Positions 24,979 to 33,818 of a stretch of DNA of 64,000 bases are shown in pieces. The DNA lies in NCBI RefSeq assembly GCF_934525195.1, contig NZ_CAKSZA010000003.1, positions 62,001 through 126,000 on the forward strand, read 5' to 3'. This stretch comes from an uncultured Eubacterium sp. (GTDB lineage: Bacteria > Bacillota > Clostridia > Oscillospirales > Acutalibacteraceae). The translations under genes and the position numbers were made by a program. A model generated the notes under the pieces. That model ran no database searches and was not told the DNA's origin. It saw nothing but the letters and a program-made list of their open reading frames with translations. Within the stretch, counting starts at the first letter, position 1. Each line of letters starts with the position of its first letter.

Positions 24979-25683
24979 TTACAATTCAAACTGTGTTTTT
25001 TGGGTTTTGATGTATTCAAGGATGATGTCGGTGCTGATTTTGGCAGCAATCATCTTGAAGGTCGGATAATCCATCTGTGCATTTGCGTCGCCGCCGTCGC
25101 TGATAGAACGCAAAACAGCGAACGGAACGCCGTTTGCCTTGCAAGTGTGACCGATTGCTCCGCCCTCCATTTCTCCGCAAATTGCGTTAAACTCGGTTGA
25201 AATAAGAGTTTTAAGTTCCTGCGATGCAATAAAGGTGTCGCCCGAAGCAACCGTTCCCCTGTGGATTTTTTCTCCGCAACGGATTGCACATTGGCTGAGC
25301 GCTTCTGAAATCTCCTTGTCGGTTTCAACCTTGATGACGTTCAGTCCGTTGATAAATCCCCTCGGTTCGCCGAGGGCGGTTATGTCAATGTCGTATTCGC
25401 ATACATCGTTTGCAATGACAACGTTTTTGATGATTACATCGCTTGAAAGCGAACAGCCGACACCCACGTTGATGATTGCGTCAGGCTTGAAGCGGTCAAT
25501 CATAATCTGTGTGCACAGCGAAGCGTTCACCTTGCCCGGTGAGCACTGTGCCACAGTGACCATAACATTTTCGATTGTTCCGCAAACAAAGACTATGCCT
25601 GCAATTTCGGTTTCAACAGCATCCTTGACCTTTGCCTTGATGCTTGTTACTTCCACATCCATTGCTCCAATGATTCCCAGCAT
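24979..25683 (-). CDS. mtnN: 5'-methylthioadenosine/S-adenosylhomocysteine nucleosidase
   Basis: MTAN (234 aa) hydrolyses MTA and SAH to adenine and the ribosyl product, clearing inhibitors of SAM-dependent reactions. IIGAMDVEV keeps the catalytic glutamate that equals E. coli Glu12, although the usual GAMEEE is altered. GEMEGGAIGH gives the substrate-binding Glu174 equivalent and RSISDGGD the general acid Asp197 equivalent. The start has AAGGAG 8 bases upstream. It overlaps the end of the VanZ-like gene by 37 bases, so the two are coupled. Confidence 0.92.
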   Translation of the reverse strand: MLGIIGAMDVEVTSIKAKVKDAVETEIAGIVFVCGTIENVMVTVAQCSPGKVNASLCTQIMIDRFKPDAIINVGVGCSLSSDVIIKNVVIANDVCEYDIDITALGEPRGFINGLNVIKVETDKEISEALSQCAIRCGEKIHRGTVASGDTFIASQELKTLISTEFNAICGEMEGGAIGHTCKANGVPFAVLRSISDGGDANAQMDYPTFKMIAAKISTDIILEYIKTQKTQFEL

Positions 25684-26546
25684 AATTCGTTCTCCTTGAT
25701 TTTTTCTATTATAAATTTGTAAATCACACAGCCGAGGATTGCCCCCAGTGCGTTGAGTATAACATCATCTATATCGGGGTCGCCGCATTTAAAAAAGTAT
25801 TGATAAAACTCCATTGAAATGCTGATGACAACGGGCAAACAAAAGCCCCAAACCGCTCTGTGACGCTTTGCAAATTCTAAAATCACAATAGCCATAGCGG
25901 TGAAAAACATCACATTGCCCGCATCTCTGACAAGAAGTTCGGGAGCACCGCTTTTTATGAATTCGCTCATTTCACCCTGAAAAGGAATGAAGTTCGGCTC
26001 GCTGAAGTTACTGTTATAATATCGTGTGACAATATAAATCATAAAAAAGCCGACAAGCAAAACCGCAGTTGCGCCCGAAAAAAACGCTCTTGAAGCTTCG
26101 ACATAATGATTGTTTGGCTCTTTGTTGCGTTGCCTGATTATAGTAATCAGTGTCATCACCACAAAAACAGAAAAAAACGTTTCGAGTCCGTAAGTGAGAT
26201 GATACAGCGAAAGCGTTTTATCGAGCGACCACATAACCCGAAAGGTCAGGCTGTCAAGCACAAACAAAACGGAAAACAAAACCATAACCGTTGCCGTTCG
26301 GTCGGCAATAAAAATCAAATTGTGATTTATTATATAATGAATAACCGTAATCGCTGTCGGCAAAACAAATGAAAGCAGAATTTTCAGCCATTTGTAATCG
26401 TATTTTGCAATGGCTAAATTTATCTGCAAAGCGTCAATAAAACAGCACGAGGTGAAAAAAATGGTGAAAGTGAAGATGAAATTTGAAAACTTTTTTATGT
26501 TAAATTTCGTCTTTTTAGTTGTTGACACCATACTCACCCCCAACAT
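25647..26546 (-). CDS. VanZ-like membrane protein
   Basis: A 299-aa polytopic membrane protein with about seven hydrophobic segments. The C-terminal third matches the VanZ domain: NVMFFTAMAIVILEF, then ISISMEFYQYFF and DIDDVILNALGAILG. VanZ gives low-level teicoplanin resistance in enterococci, but most genomic VanZ-like proteins have no shown role. The first 130 residues are an N-terminal membrane extension. No other van genes are nearby. It shares a transcript with mtnN and is divergent from rpmH. Confidence 0.75.
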   Translation of the reverse strand: MLGVSMVSTTKKTKFNIKKFSNFIFTFTIFFTSCCFIDALQINLAIAKYDYKWLKILLSFVLPTAITVIHYIINHNLIFIADRTATVMVLFSVLFVLDSLTFRVMWSLDKTLSLYHLTYGLETFFSVFVVMTLITIIRQRNKEPNNHYVEASRAFFSGATAVLLVGFFMIYIVTRYYNSNFSEPNFIPFQGEMSEFIKSGAPELLVRDAGNVMFFTAMAIVILEFAKRHRAVWGFCLPVVISISMEFYQYFFKCGDPDIDDVILNALGAILGCVIYKFIIEKIKENELCWESLEQWMWK

Positions 26547-26590
26547 ATAGTGCCATTATATAATATATTTAGAATAAATACAAGTTTTTG

Positions 26591-26620
26591 TTGACAAATT
26601 GACATATTTTATAATATAAT
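26591..26620 (+). promoter_or_regulatory. Sigma-A promoter for rpmH operon
   Basis: TTGACA (26591-26596), 18-bp spacer, TATAAT (26615-26620). The leader of about 120 nt contains two small hairpins (GTGTGG...CCACAT and CTGTGC...GCACAG). Confidence 0.7.
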
Positions 26621-26746
26621 ATCAAGGCTAATAGTATGTGTGGTAGTTTTGCCACATATCAAAAAAGCGTTTTGCCTGTGCTATACCGCACAGAGATTAT
26701 AAAAGATTAAGACGAGTTTAGTCTTTGCGAAAGGTAGTGAAAAAGA

Positions 26747-26881
26747 ATGAAGAGAACATTTCAACCAAAGAAGAGACATGCACAGAAGGTTCATGGCTTC
26801 AGAAAGAGAATGTCAACAAAGAACGGTAGAAAGGTACTTGCTCGCCGTCGTGCAAAGGGCAGAAAGTCACTTTCTTACTAA
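26747..26881 (+). CDS. rpmH: 50S ribosomal protein L34
   Basis: A 44-aa basic protein, the invariant L34: MKRTFQPKKRHAQKVHGFRK followed by RMSTKNGRKVLARRRAKGRK. It begins a cluster with rnpA, yidD, yidC and jag, as in nearly all bacteria. An AAAGGTAG ribosome site precedes the ATG. In most Firmicutes this gene is divergent from and adjacent to dnaA; here it is some 13.6 kb downstream of dnaA and on the same strand. Confidence 0.98.
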   Translation: MKRTFQPKKRHAQKVHGFRKRMSTKNGRKVLARRRAKGRKSLSY

Positions 26882-26904
26882 TTAGCAAGTAAAGGAACGA
26901 TTTT

Positions 26905-27249
26905 GTGAAAGGTCAAACCTTAAAGGAAAATAAGGATTTTCGCAGATTGTATTACAGGGGCAAAAGCGAAGCAAGCTCTGCGCTTGTTACCTACGGAATG
27001 AAAAGCCGTAGGGGCGGTGTCCGTTACGGAATAACCACAAGCAAAAAAATTGGCGGTGCAGTTCAGCGCAACCGTGCTCGCCGAGTTATTCGAGTAGCCT
27101 TTAGGAACATTGAGCCACTCATCGAGGGCAGTTGGGATTTTGTTTTTGTTGCAAGAACAAGAACAACCGAGTGCAAGGAGGATGTTGTGGAGAGGGCTAT
27201 GCTCAAGCATATGCAGGCAATAGGTGCTGTTAAGAATGAAGAAGATTAA
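26905..27249 (+). CDS. rnpA: Ribonuclease P protein component
   Basis: RnpA (114 aa) is the protein cofactor of RNase P in tRNA 5' maturation. It contains the RNA-binding signature as GGAVQRNRARRVIRVAFR near residue 50. The start is GTG, supported by AAAGGA 8 bases upstream and lying 23 bases after rpmH. Its last 14 bases overlap the yidD start. Confidence 0.94.
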   Translation: MKGQTLKENKDFRRLYYRGKSEASSALVTYGMKSRRGGVRYGITTSKKIGGAVQRNRARRVIRVAFRNIEPLIEGSWDFVFVARTRTTECKEDVVERAMLKHMQAIGAVKNEED

Positions 27250-27502
27250 TGCTTTTATCAAAAAGATTATGATATTTTTGATAAGAATCTATCAGGTGAC
27301 TCTGTCGCCGAGGTTTTCGCACGGTGCTTGCAGATACACACCAACCTGCTCGCAATACGCCATTGAGGCAATACAAATTCACGGAATATTCAAGGGCACA
27401 TTGCTTGCCATAAGGAGAATATTGCGTTGCAATCCTTTTTTTAAGGGTGGATACGACCCTGTTCCGATGAAAAAAACAAAGCAAGAGGACAATTATCGGT
27501 GA
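27236..27502 (+). CDS. yidD: Membrane protein insertion efficiency factor YidD
   Basis: An 88-aa YidD with the family signature CRYTPTCSQYAIEAIQIHG near residue 33 and CNPFFKGGYDPVP near residue 70, including the conserved Cys residues. The amphipathic N-terminal helix (KKIMIFLIRIYQ) associates with the membrane. It assists YidC-dependent insertion. I prefer the ATG at 27236 over an in-frame GTG at 27224. It overlaps rnpA by 14 bases and yidC by 4 bases. Confidence 0.94.
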   Translation: MKKINAFIKKIMIFLIRIYQVTLSPRFSHGACRYTPTCSQYAIEAIQIHGIFKGTLLAIRRILRCNPFFKGGYDPVPMKKTKQEDNYR

Positions 27503-28491
27503 TAACTACTATTACTATGGCTGTATCAAACGGTATGGGTTTGTTTAAACCGCTGTACTGGCTGTTCGGTAAGTGTATGGAAGGCTTGTTGATGCTTTTC
27601 AACGACCAATATTTCCTTGCTCTTATTGTGTTCACCATCGTCACCCGTTTGGTATTGTTCCCATTAAACCTCAAACAGCAAAAAACAATGGCAAAGACAT
27701 CCCGTCTTCAGCCGAAAATTCAAAAAATTCAAAAGAAGTACGCAAATTCAAACGACCCGAGAGACCGTCAGAAAATGCAAGAGGAAATGCAGGAGCTTTA
27801 CAATCGTGAAGGTCATAATCCTATGAATATGGGTTGCGGTCCTATGGTCTTTCAAATGGTATTTTTGATGGGTATTATCGGTATTATTTACTATCCTATC
27901 CAATATATCATCGGCGTTGATATTGCGTCAAACAGTGATGCGATTTTCAAGGCACTCAACAAGGTGCACGAAATTAAGGGCAATTATTTCCAGATTGAAA
28001 TTCTCCAGAATTTCGATATTTACAAGGATGTGCTTGCAAACAAGTTCCCTGAACTTTTCACTGAGGCGAAGCTTAATGCGATTGCCGACTACAAGGCACA
28101 TATGTTTATCGGAAACCTTGATATGACTCAAATTCCGAACTTTAAGAACTGGAAAGACCCTATAATCATTATCCCAATTCTCTGCTTGGTTACTTCTTTT
28201 GGCTCAACACTGTTGTCACAGCAGATTCAGAAAAAGCAAAATCCGGCAGCTGCCGCTCAAGGTCAGCAGATGATGATTATGATGCTTATGATGCCGTTTT
28301 TCTCTTTCTACATCTCATTCAAGGTTTCAGCCGCAGTAGGCTTCTATTGGATTATTTCCAACCTTGTTGCAACTGCACAGCAGGTGTTTATGGCAAAATT
28401 CTTCCCGCCAAAGCGCAATGTTGCCCGTCAAATGATTGAGTCAACTATTGAGCGCCGTTCGAGAGAAGAAAGCATTAAAAAGACAAAATAA
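27499..28491 (+). CDS. yidC: Membrane protein insertase YidC/OxaA
   Basis: YidC (330 aa) inserts small membrane proteins into the cytoplasmic membrane. It has an N-terminal helix, a cytoplasmic loop (KTSRLQPKIQKIQKKYAN) typical of the family, and the later FSFYISFKVSAAVGFYWI segment. The variable middle (about residues 140-215) is an extra loop. There is no lipobox, unlike the SpoIIIJ-type lipoproteins of Bacillus. The GTG start overlaps the yidD stop and has GAGGA about 9 bases upstream. Confidence 0.92.
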   Translation: MITTITMAVSNGMGLFKPLYWLFGKCMEGLLMLFNDQYFLALIVFTIVTRLVLFPLNLKQQKTMAKTSRLQPKIQKIQKKYANSNDPRDRQKMQEEMQELYNREGHNPMNMGCGPMVFQMVFLMGIIGIIYYPIQYIIGVDIASNSDAIFKALNKVHEIKGNYFQIEILQNFDIYKDVLANKFPELFTEAKLNAIADYKAHMFIGNLDMTQIPNFKNWKDPIIIIPILCLVTSFGSTLLSQQIQKKQNPAAAAQGQQMMIMMLMMPFFSFYISFKVSAAVGFYWIISNLVATAQQVFMAKFFPPKRNVARQMIESTIERRSREESIKKTK

Positions 28492-28506
28492 ATCGGAGAT
28501 TTATAT

Positions 28507-29460
28507 ATGATTATAGAAAGAATCGGTTCCGGCAAAACCTTGGAGGACGCTGTTGCCGCCGCAAAAGCATTGCTCAATGCTCCTGTAGGCGCCGACATAA
28601 AGACCGAAGTGCTCCAAACAGGAAGCAAAGGTTTTTTAGGTTTCGGCAAAAAGGACTTTGAGGTTAAGGTTTCTTTCGATGACGGCAAACGCCCTGAAAA
28701 GGCAAAAAAGCCGACTCCGGAGAAGAAACCGGCACAGCAAAAGCCGGCACAAAAAAAGCAAGTTGCTCCAAAGAAGCCACAAGCTCCAAAGAAGCAGGAA
28801 GCTCCGGCAAAACCTGCTCAGGCGCAAGAGGCAAAGAGCGACCAGCCTAAAAAGGAATATCCAAAGAGCGTAGACCTTGAATATGCAAAGAGCTACTTCT
28901 TGACAATTCTTGAGGGCTTAAAGATTGTTGACCCAAAAATTGAAGCGTCTTATGCCGAGGGCGTTGTAACAATCGACCTTGATTGTGAGGATTACGGAAT
29001 TGTAATCGGTCACAGAGGCGAAACACTCGACAGCATTCAGTATCTTCTTTCTCTTGTTATTAAGAAGAGCACTATGGAATATGTCAGAGTTGTGATTAAT
29101 GTCGGCAACTACAGAGAAAAGAGAGCTTTGACTCTCTCAAATCTTGCAAAGAAAAACGCTCAGAGAGTTCTTCGCACAGGCAGAAGATACACATTTGAGC
29201 CGATGAATCCGTACGAGAGAAGAATTATCCACACAGCAGTGCAGGAAATTGAGGGTGTTGAATCCCGCTCAATCGGATACAATCAGGACAGACGAGTTGT
29301 TCTTGAGCCGACAGGCGGTGCAAAGAGAAACGGAGGTAACGGCGGAAACTATCGCAGAGGCGGTAGAAATCAGGCTGTAACAAAGGCTCCGGAAAATCAC
29401 ACACCAAAGGCTGACAGAGCAGATTTGCCAAAGTTCGGCAAGATTGAAGTGAATAAATAA
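28507..29460 (+). CDS. jag: KH/R3H RNA-binding protein Jag (KhpB)
   Basis: Jag/KhpB (317 aa) is an RNA-binding protein linked to cell elongation and division in Gram-positives. It has an N-terminal Jag-N domain (residues 1-55, IIERIGSGKTLEDAVAAAKA), a Lys/Pro/Ala/Gln-rich linker at about 60-120, and a KH domain with IVIGHRGETLDSIQYL. The R3H domain contains NPYERRIIHTAVQ. A Gly/Arg-rich tail (GGNGGNYRRGG) follows. It is the last gene before a MITE-like element and terminator. Confidence 0.93.
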   Translation: MIIERIGSGKTLEDAVAAAKALLNAPVGADIKTEVLQTGSKGFLGFGKKDFEVKVSFDDGKRPEKAKKPTPEKKPAQQKPAQKKQVAPKKPQAPKKQEAPAKPAQAQEAKSDQPKKEYPKSVDLEYAKSYFLTILEGLKIVDPKIEASYAEGVVTIDLDCEDYGIVIGHRGETLDSIQYLLSLVIKKSTMEYVRVVINVGNYREKRALTLSNLAKKNAQRVLRTGRRYTFEPMNPYERRIIHTAVQEIEGVESRSIGYNQDRRVVLEPTGGAKRNGGNGGNYRRGGRNQAVTKAPENHTPKADRADLPKFGKIEVNK

Positions 29461-29683
29461 AGAATGTTGAGAAAGTACCTGCATTCCGTTTTCTTGTGAA
29501 CGGGTGCTGTACAAAGGTACTGCCCCTGAACAAAAAACGGAAAGCACCAAATATATTTTGTTTGCAAAATATATTTACAATCCCTCCGTCAACACTTCGT
29601 GTTGCCACCTCCCTTTACACAAAGGAGGCGGAATAAGGTTTGTTTTATTATATGGTGCGTTGCAGGGAGTTTATCGACAATCT
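29461..29683 (-). mobile_element. MITE-like element, copy A6 (degenerate)
   Basis: It begins immediately after the jag stop with AATGTTGAGAAAG and ends with TTTATCGACAATCTG, diverged forms of the two MITE ends, on the minus orientation. Inside are AACGGAAAGCACC, an AAATATATTTTG/CAAAATATATTT hairpin with a sequence unlike the other copies, and the inverted CGTCAACACTTCGTGTTGCC module. It is the most diverged copy. Confidence 0.6.
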
Positions 29684-29694
29684 GTAAGCAGGTG

Positions 29695-29741
29695 AAAGGT
29701 GCAGTTACTTATTATTGTAATAGGTATTTTGCACCTTTTTT
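29695..29741 (+). terminator. Rho-independent terminator upstream of mnmE
   Basis: AAAGGTGCA pairs with TGCACCTTT around an inner ACTTATTATTGTAATAGGT stem and is followed by TTTTT. It would end the rpmH-jag transcript. As mnmE starts 32 bases later, some read-through or an overlapping promoter is needed to express mnmE. Confidence 0.65.
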
Positions 29742-29772
29742 GCATAAATTTTTAGGAAGTGGGAGAAGGAGT

Positions 29773-31134
29773 ATGTCAACTATTGCAGCAATAGCAACCG
29801 GTAACGCGGCAGGCGGAATCGGTGTAATCAGAATAAGCGGTGACGAGGCAACAGCGGTTGCGGACAGAGTTTTCAAGGCTATGGACGGCAGTTTGCTTGC
29901 AAACCTCGGTGGATACAGAGCAAAATTCGGCAATGTTATAATCGGCGGTCAACCGAGCGACAATGCGGTTGCGCTTGTGTTCAAAGCTCCAAAATCCTAC
30001 ACGGGCGAGGATGTTGTGGAAATCAGCGTCCACGGCGGACTTCTTATAGTTCAAAAAACCTTGGAAGCCGTGCTTGATGCAGGTGCAAAGCCTGCCGAGG
30101 CGGGCGAATTTACAAAGAGGGCGTTCCTCAACGGCAAAATGGATTTGACCCAGGCGGAATCGGTGGCAAGCCTGATTTCCGCACAGGGCGAAGCGGGAAT
30201 GAAAGCCTCTTTCAATGCCTTGCAGGGTTCTTTGAGCGATAAGATTAATTCGGTGCTCCAAAAATTGCTTGATATGTCGGCACTTATGTCGGCTTGGGTT
30301 GATTATCCCGATGAGGAAATTCCCGAACTTGAAGAAACAGAATTGCTTGCAACTCTAAAAGAGTGTGAGGGCGAGCTTGACGAGCTTCTTCAAAATTACG
30401 ACAACGGTCAAACCGTGATTGACGGAGTTGACACGGCAATTGTCGGAATGCCGAATGTCGGCAAAAGCAGTTTGATGAATATGCTTGTCGGCAGGGACAA
30501 GAGCATTGTCACCCAAATTGAGGGCACAACCCGTGACATCGTTGAGGAGAGCGTTCGCCTCGGCGACCTTGTTCTTCATCTGCGTGACACGGCAGGTCTG
30601 CGTGAAAGTGATGATGTGGTTGAAAGCATCGGAATTGACAAAGCGTACAAGGCGCTTGACGAAGCACAGCTTGTTCTTGCGGTTTTTGACAACAACAAAC
30701 CGCTTCAACGACAGGACAGAGAAATTCTTGAAAAGGCAAAAAGCAAGCCTGCCGTTGCGGTCATCAACAAGGTTGACCTCGAACAAAGGCTTGAAACAAA
30801 CGAGATAGAAAACGCATTTGCCAAGGTGGTTTACATTTGCGCAAAGGAAAACAAAGGGCTAAAGGAGTTGTCCTCGGCGGTTGAGGAATTGCTCGGCGTT
30901 CAGGATTTTGACACGGGTGCTCCGATTTTGGCAAATCTTCGTCAAAGACAGAATTGTCAAAATGCCAAGGAAAACATTGCCGAAGCAATCGGCGGAGTCG
31001 AGATGGGCGTGACCTATGACGCAGTCAATGTTATGGTTGACAGTGCGGTTGAGGAGCTTCTCTCGCTCACAGGCAAAAAGGCAACAACAGAAGTAGTTAA
31101 CAACATTTTCAGCAAGTTTTGTGTTGGAAAATAA
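29773..31134 (+). CDS. mnmE: tRNA modification GTPase MnmE
   Basis: MnmE (453 aa) works with MnmG to install the carboxymethylaminomethyl/aminomethyl group on U34 of tRNAs. It begins STIAAIATGNAAGGIGVIRI (formyl-THF-binding domain). The GTPase domain has GMPNVGKSSLMN (G1), DTAGLRES (G3) and INKVDL (G4). The C-terminus ends FCVGK, with the catalytic Cys. I reject the in-frame ATG at 29599 because it lies inside the MITE; the chosen ATG has AGAAGGAG upstream. mnmG follows after 15 bases. Confidence 0.96.
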   Translation: MSTIAAIATGNAAGGIGVIRISGDEATAVADRVFKAMDGSLLANLGGYRAKFGNVIIGGQPSDNAVALVFKAPKSYTGEDVVEISVHGGLLIVQKTLEAVLDAGAKPAEAGEFTKRAFLNGKMDLTQAESVASLISAQGEAGMKASFNALQGSLSDKINSVLQKLLDMSALMSAWVDYPDEEIPELEETELLATLKECEGELDELLQNYDNGQTVIDGVDTAIVGMPNVGKSSLMNMLVGRDKSIVTQIEGTTRDIVEESVRLGDLVLHLRDTAGLRESDDVVESIGIDKAYKALDEAQLVLAVFDNNKPLQRQDREILEKAKSKPAVAVINKVDLEQRLETNEIENAFAKVVYICAKENKGLKELSSAVEELLGVQDFDTGAPILANLRQRQNCQNAKENIAEAIGGVEMGVTYDAVNVMVDSAVEELLSLTGKKATTEVVNNIFSKFCVGK

Positions 31135-31149
31135 TTTTAGTGGAGAATT

Positions 31150-33021
31150 ATGGAATATTTTGGCGGAAAATATGATGTAATAGTTATCGGTGCAGGCCAC
31201 GCAGGAATTGAAGCGGCGCTTGCATCTGCAAGGCTCGGCGTGAAAACCGCCGTGTTTACAATAAATTTGGATTGGGTCGGCAATATGCCGTGCAATCCGT
31301 CAATCGGAGGCACAAGCAAGGGTCACCTTGTCAGAGAAATTGATGCCCTCGGCGGTGAAATGGGCAAGGCGGCGGACAAATATTCACTCCAAAGCAGAAT
31401 GCTCAACCTCGGCAAAGGCCCTGCGGTTCATTCGCTCCGTGCTCAAATTGACAGGCGTGAATACTCGGCAGGAATGAAGCACACCCTTGAACTCACCGAC
31501 AATCTCGACATTCGTCAGGGCGAAATCGTTGACCTCTACAAAGACGGTGACGAGTGGATTGTTAAGACAAGGCTTGAAGCGTTGTTCAGCGCCAAGGCTG
31601 TTATTATTGCGACAGGCACATTTTTGGGTGGCAGAGTTTACATCGGTGATGTAACATACGAGAGTGGACCCGATGGTATGTTCCCTGCCAACGAACTCAG
31701 CAAGGCACTTTACAAACTCAACATTCCGCTCCGCAGATTTAAGACGGGAACTCCGAGCCGTGTCAACAGGCGAAGCATTAACTTCGACGGTCTTGAAGTT
31801 CAAGAGGGCGACGAGGTTACCGTTCCGTTTTCGTTTGAAACCGAGAAGCGCCCCGAAAACAAGGTGGTTTGCCACATCACATATTCAAATGAAAAAACGA
31901 AGCAAATCATTCTCGACAATCTCGACCGCTCACCGATGTACAGCGGAAAAATCGAGGGCAAAGGACCTCGCTATTGTCCGAGCTTTGAGGACAAAATCGT
32001 TCGATTTGCCGACAAGGAAAGACATCAGCTTTTCATCGAGCCTTGCGGCGAAAACACAGAAGAAATGTACTTGCAAGGTTTGAGCTCCTCGCTTCCCGAG
32101 GATGTTCAGCTTGCGTTTATCCACACAATCAAAGGTCTTGAAAATGCGCAGGTTATGAGGGCGGCTTACGCCATTGAATATGACTGCGTTGACCCGACCG
32201 CACTCAAAGCGACTCTTGAATTTCTCGACATTCCGGGTCTTTACGGCGCAGGACAGTTCAACGGTTCAAGCGGTTACGAGGAGGCTGCGGCACAGGGTCT
32301 TGTTGCAGGAATCAATGCCGCACTCAAAATTAAGGGAGAAGAACCGCTCATTCTCGACCGTGGAGGTTCGTACATCGGTACTTTGATTGATGACCTTGTT
32401 ACAAAGGGTTGTTCCGACCCGTACAGAATGATGACGAGCCGAAGCGAATACCGTTTGGTGCTCCGTCAGGACAATGCGGACATTCGCCTCACCCCGACAG
32501 GTCACAAAATCGGACTCATCAGCGACGAAAGATTTGTCGAGTTCAACAAGAAACAGGAACTCATCAAGCAAGAATTCAATAGAGTTAAGAATTTGTCCGT
32601 GCCGATGACCGATGAGGTTCAGCAAATTTTGACATCCAAGGGTACTGCCCCACTCAAAACGGGTTGCAAAATGATTGAACTTCTCCGCAGACCGCAGATT
32701 ACATATGACGACCTCAAAACGATTGATGTTGACCGCCCGGAACTTCCGCTTGAAGTTTTTGAGCAGGTTGAAATCAGCATAAAATACGAGGGCTACATCA
32801 AAAAGCAGGAAGCGCAAATCAAGGAAATGCGCCGAATCGAGGCAAAGCAAATTCCTGCCGATATTGATTATACTGCCCTGAAAGGCTTGCGACTTGAAGC
32901 TATTGAGAAGCTGTCAAAAATCCGTCCGCAAAATCTCGGACAGGCAAGCCGAATCAGCGGAGTTAATCCTGCCGACATTACGGCGCTGAATATTATTTTG
33001 GAGAGTATGCACAATGATTGA
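31150..33021 (+). CDS. mnmG: tRNA uridine-5-carboxymethylaminomethyl modification enzyme MnmG
   Basis: MnmG/GidA (623 aa) is the FAD-dependent partner of MnmE. VIVIGAGHAGIEAALASARLG is the dinucleotide-binding loop at residues 9-30. GNMPCNPSIGGTSKGHLVRE and RALRAQ-like VHSLRAQIDRREY are family signatures, and a helical C-terminal domain binds tRNA and MnmE (GLRLEAIEKLSKIRPQNLGQ). It overlaps rsmG by 8 bases. Confidence 0.97.
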   Translation: MEYFGGKYDVIVIGAGHAGIEAALASARLGVKTAVFTINLDWVGNMPCNPSIGGTSKGHLVREIDALGGEMGKAADKYSLQSRMLNLGKGPAVHSLRAQIDRREYSAGMKHTLELTDNLDIRQGEIVDLYKDGDEWIVKTRLEALFSAKAVIIATGTFLGGRVYIGDVTYESGPDGMFPANELSKALYKLNIPLRRFKTGTPSRVNRRSINFDGLEVQEGDEVTVPFSFETEKRPENKVVCHITYSNEKTKQIILDNLDRSPMYSGKIEGKGPRYCPSFEDKIVRFADKERHQLFIEPCGENTEEMYLQGLSSSLPEDVQLAFIHTIKGLENAQVMRAAYAIEYDCVDPTALKATLEFLDIPGLYGAGQFNGSSGYEEAAAQGLVAGINAALKIKGEEPLILDRGGSYIGTLIDDLVTKGCSDPYRMMTSRSEYRLVLRQDNADIRLTPTGHKIGLISDERFVEFNKKQELIKQEFNRVKNLSVPMTDEVQQILTSKGTAPLKTGCKMIELLRRPQITYDDLKTIDVDRPELPLEVFEQVEISIKYEGYIKKQEAQIKEMRRIEAKQIPADIDYTALKGLRLEAIEKLSKIRPQNLGQASRISGVNPADITALNIILESMHND

Positions 33022-33718
33022 CAAAAATCGACTTTGTTCCCTTGCAAAAGAAAACGGAATAATTCTTGACGAGCAGGCACTCGACAGGTTCGACAGGTAC
33101 GCCGAGATTCTTGTGGAGTGGAACGGCAAGATGAATTTGACCGCAATCACCGAGCCTGAGGAAATCGAGGTTAAACATTTTCTCGACTGCCTTATGCTCC
33201 CAAAATATTTTGATTTGGAAAATGTCAAAACGGTCATCGATGTCGGTGCAGGAGCAGGCTTCCCAAGCGTGCCGTTACTCATCTATAAACCAGATTTGTG
33301 TCTAACTATGATGGACGCTATTAACAAAAGATTAACATTCTTGGATACAGCCATCCACGCTCTCGGACTTGAAGCACAGCTCATTCATTCTCGTGCAGAG
33401 GACTCAGGACAAGACAAAAATTACCGAGAAATGTTCGATTTGGCGACAGCAAGAGCCGTTGCGCCTATGAATGTGCTCGCCGAGTACTGCCTGCCGTTTG
33501 TAAAAGTCGGCGGATACTTTGTTGCTCTCAAAGGAAGCAGCGACGACACCGAATCGGCAAAGGACGCAATTTCAACCCTTGGCGGTGAGGTTGTAGAAAA
33601 TATTTCATATAAACTTAACGGAACAGAACCACGCTCAATTGTTGTGATTAAAAAAATATCGCAAACTCCGACACAGTTCCCCCGTAAGTCCAAAAAAATA
33701 TCAACAAAGCCTTTGTAA
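33014..33718 (+). CDS. rsmG: 16S rRNA (guanine-527-N7)-methyltransferase
   Basis: RsmG (234 aa) methylates G527 of 16S rRNA; loss gives low-level streptomycin resistance in other bacteria. The SAM site is VIDVGAGAGFPSVPLLI near residue 76, and the N-terminal NLTAITEPEEIEVKHFLDCL is the family signature. It overlaps the mnmG stop by 8 bases. A C-terminal tail after residue 215 (TPTQFPRKSKKISTKPL) is basic and of variable type. Confidence 0.95.
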   Translation: MIDKNRLCSLAKENGIILDEQALDRFDRYAEILVEWNGKMNLTAITEPEEIEVKHFLDCLMLPKYFDLENVKTVIDVGAGAGFPSVPLLIYKPDLCLTMMDAINKRLTFLDTAIHALGLEAQLIHSRAEDSGQDKNYREMFDLATARAVAPMNVLAEYCLPFVKVGGYFVALKGSSDDTESAKDAISTLGGEVVENISYKLNGTEPRSIVVIKKISQTPTQFPRKSKKISTKPL

Positions 33719-33742
33719 AAAGCGACTTTTTGACGAATTATA

Positions 33743-33776
33743 GGGATTTCTCTCGATGAGAAATCCTTTTCTTTTT
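33743..33776 (+). terminator. Rho-independent terminator after rsmG
   Basis: GGATTTCTC and GAGAAATCC form a 9-bp stem around TCGAT, followed by TTTTCTTTTT. Confidence 0.8.
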
Positions 33777-33818
33777 GCTATGTTTATGATAATATAGATA
33801 TATCGAAAGGACAGGCTT

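Noticed and set aside
29599..29772. N-terminal extension of MnmE by 58 residues
   Set aside because: The extension is read from MITE and terminator sequence; the family start STIAAIATG begins at 29773 behind a good ribosome site.
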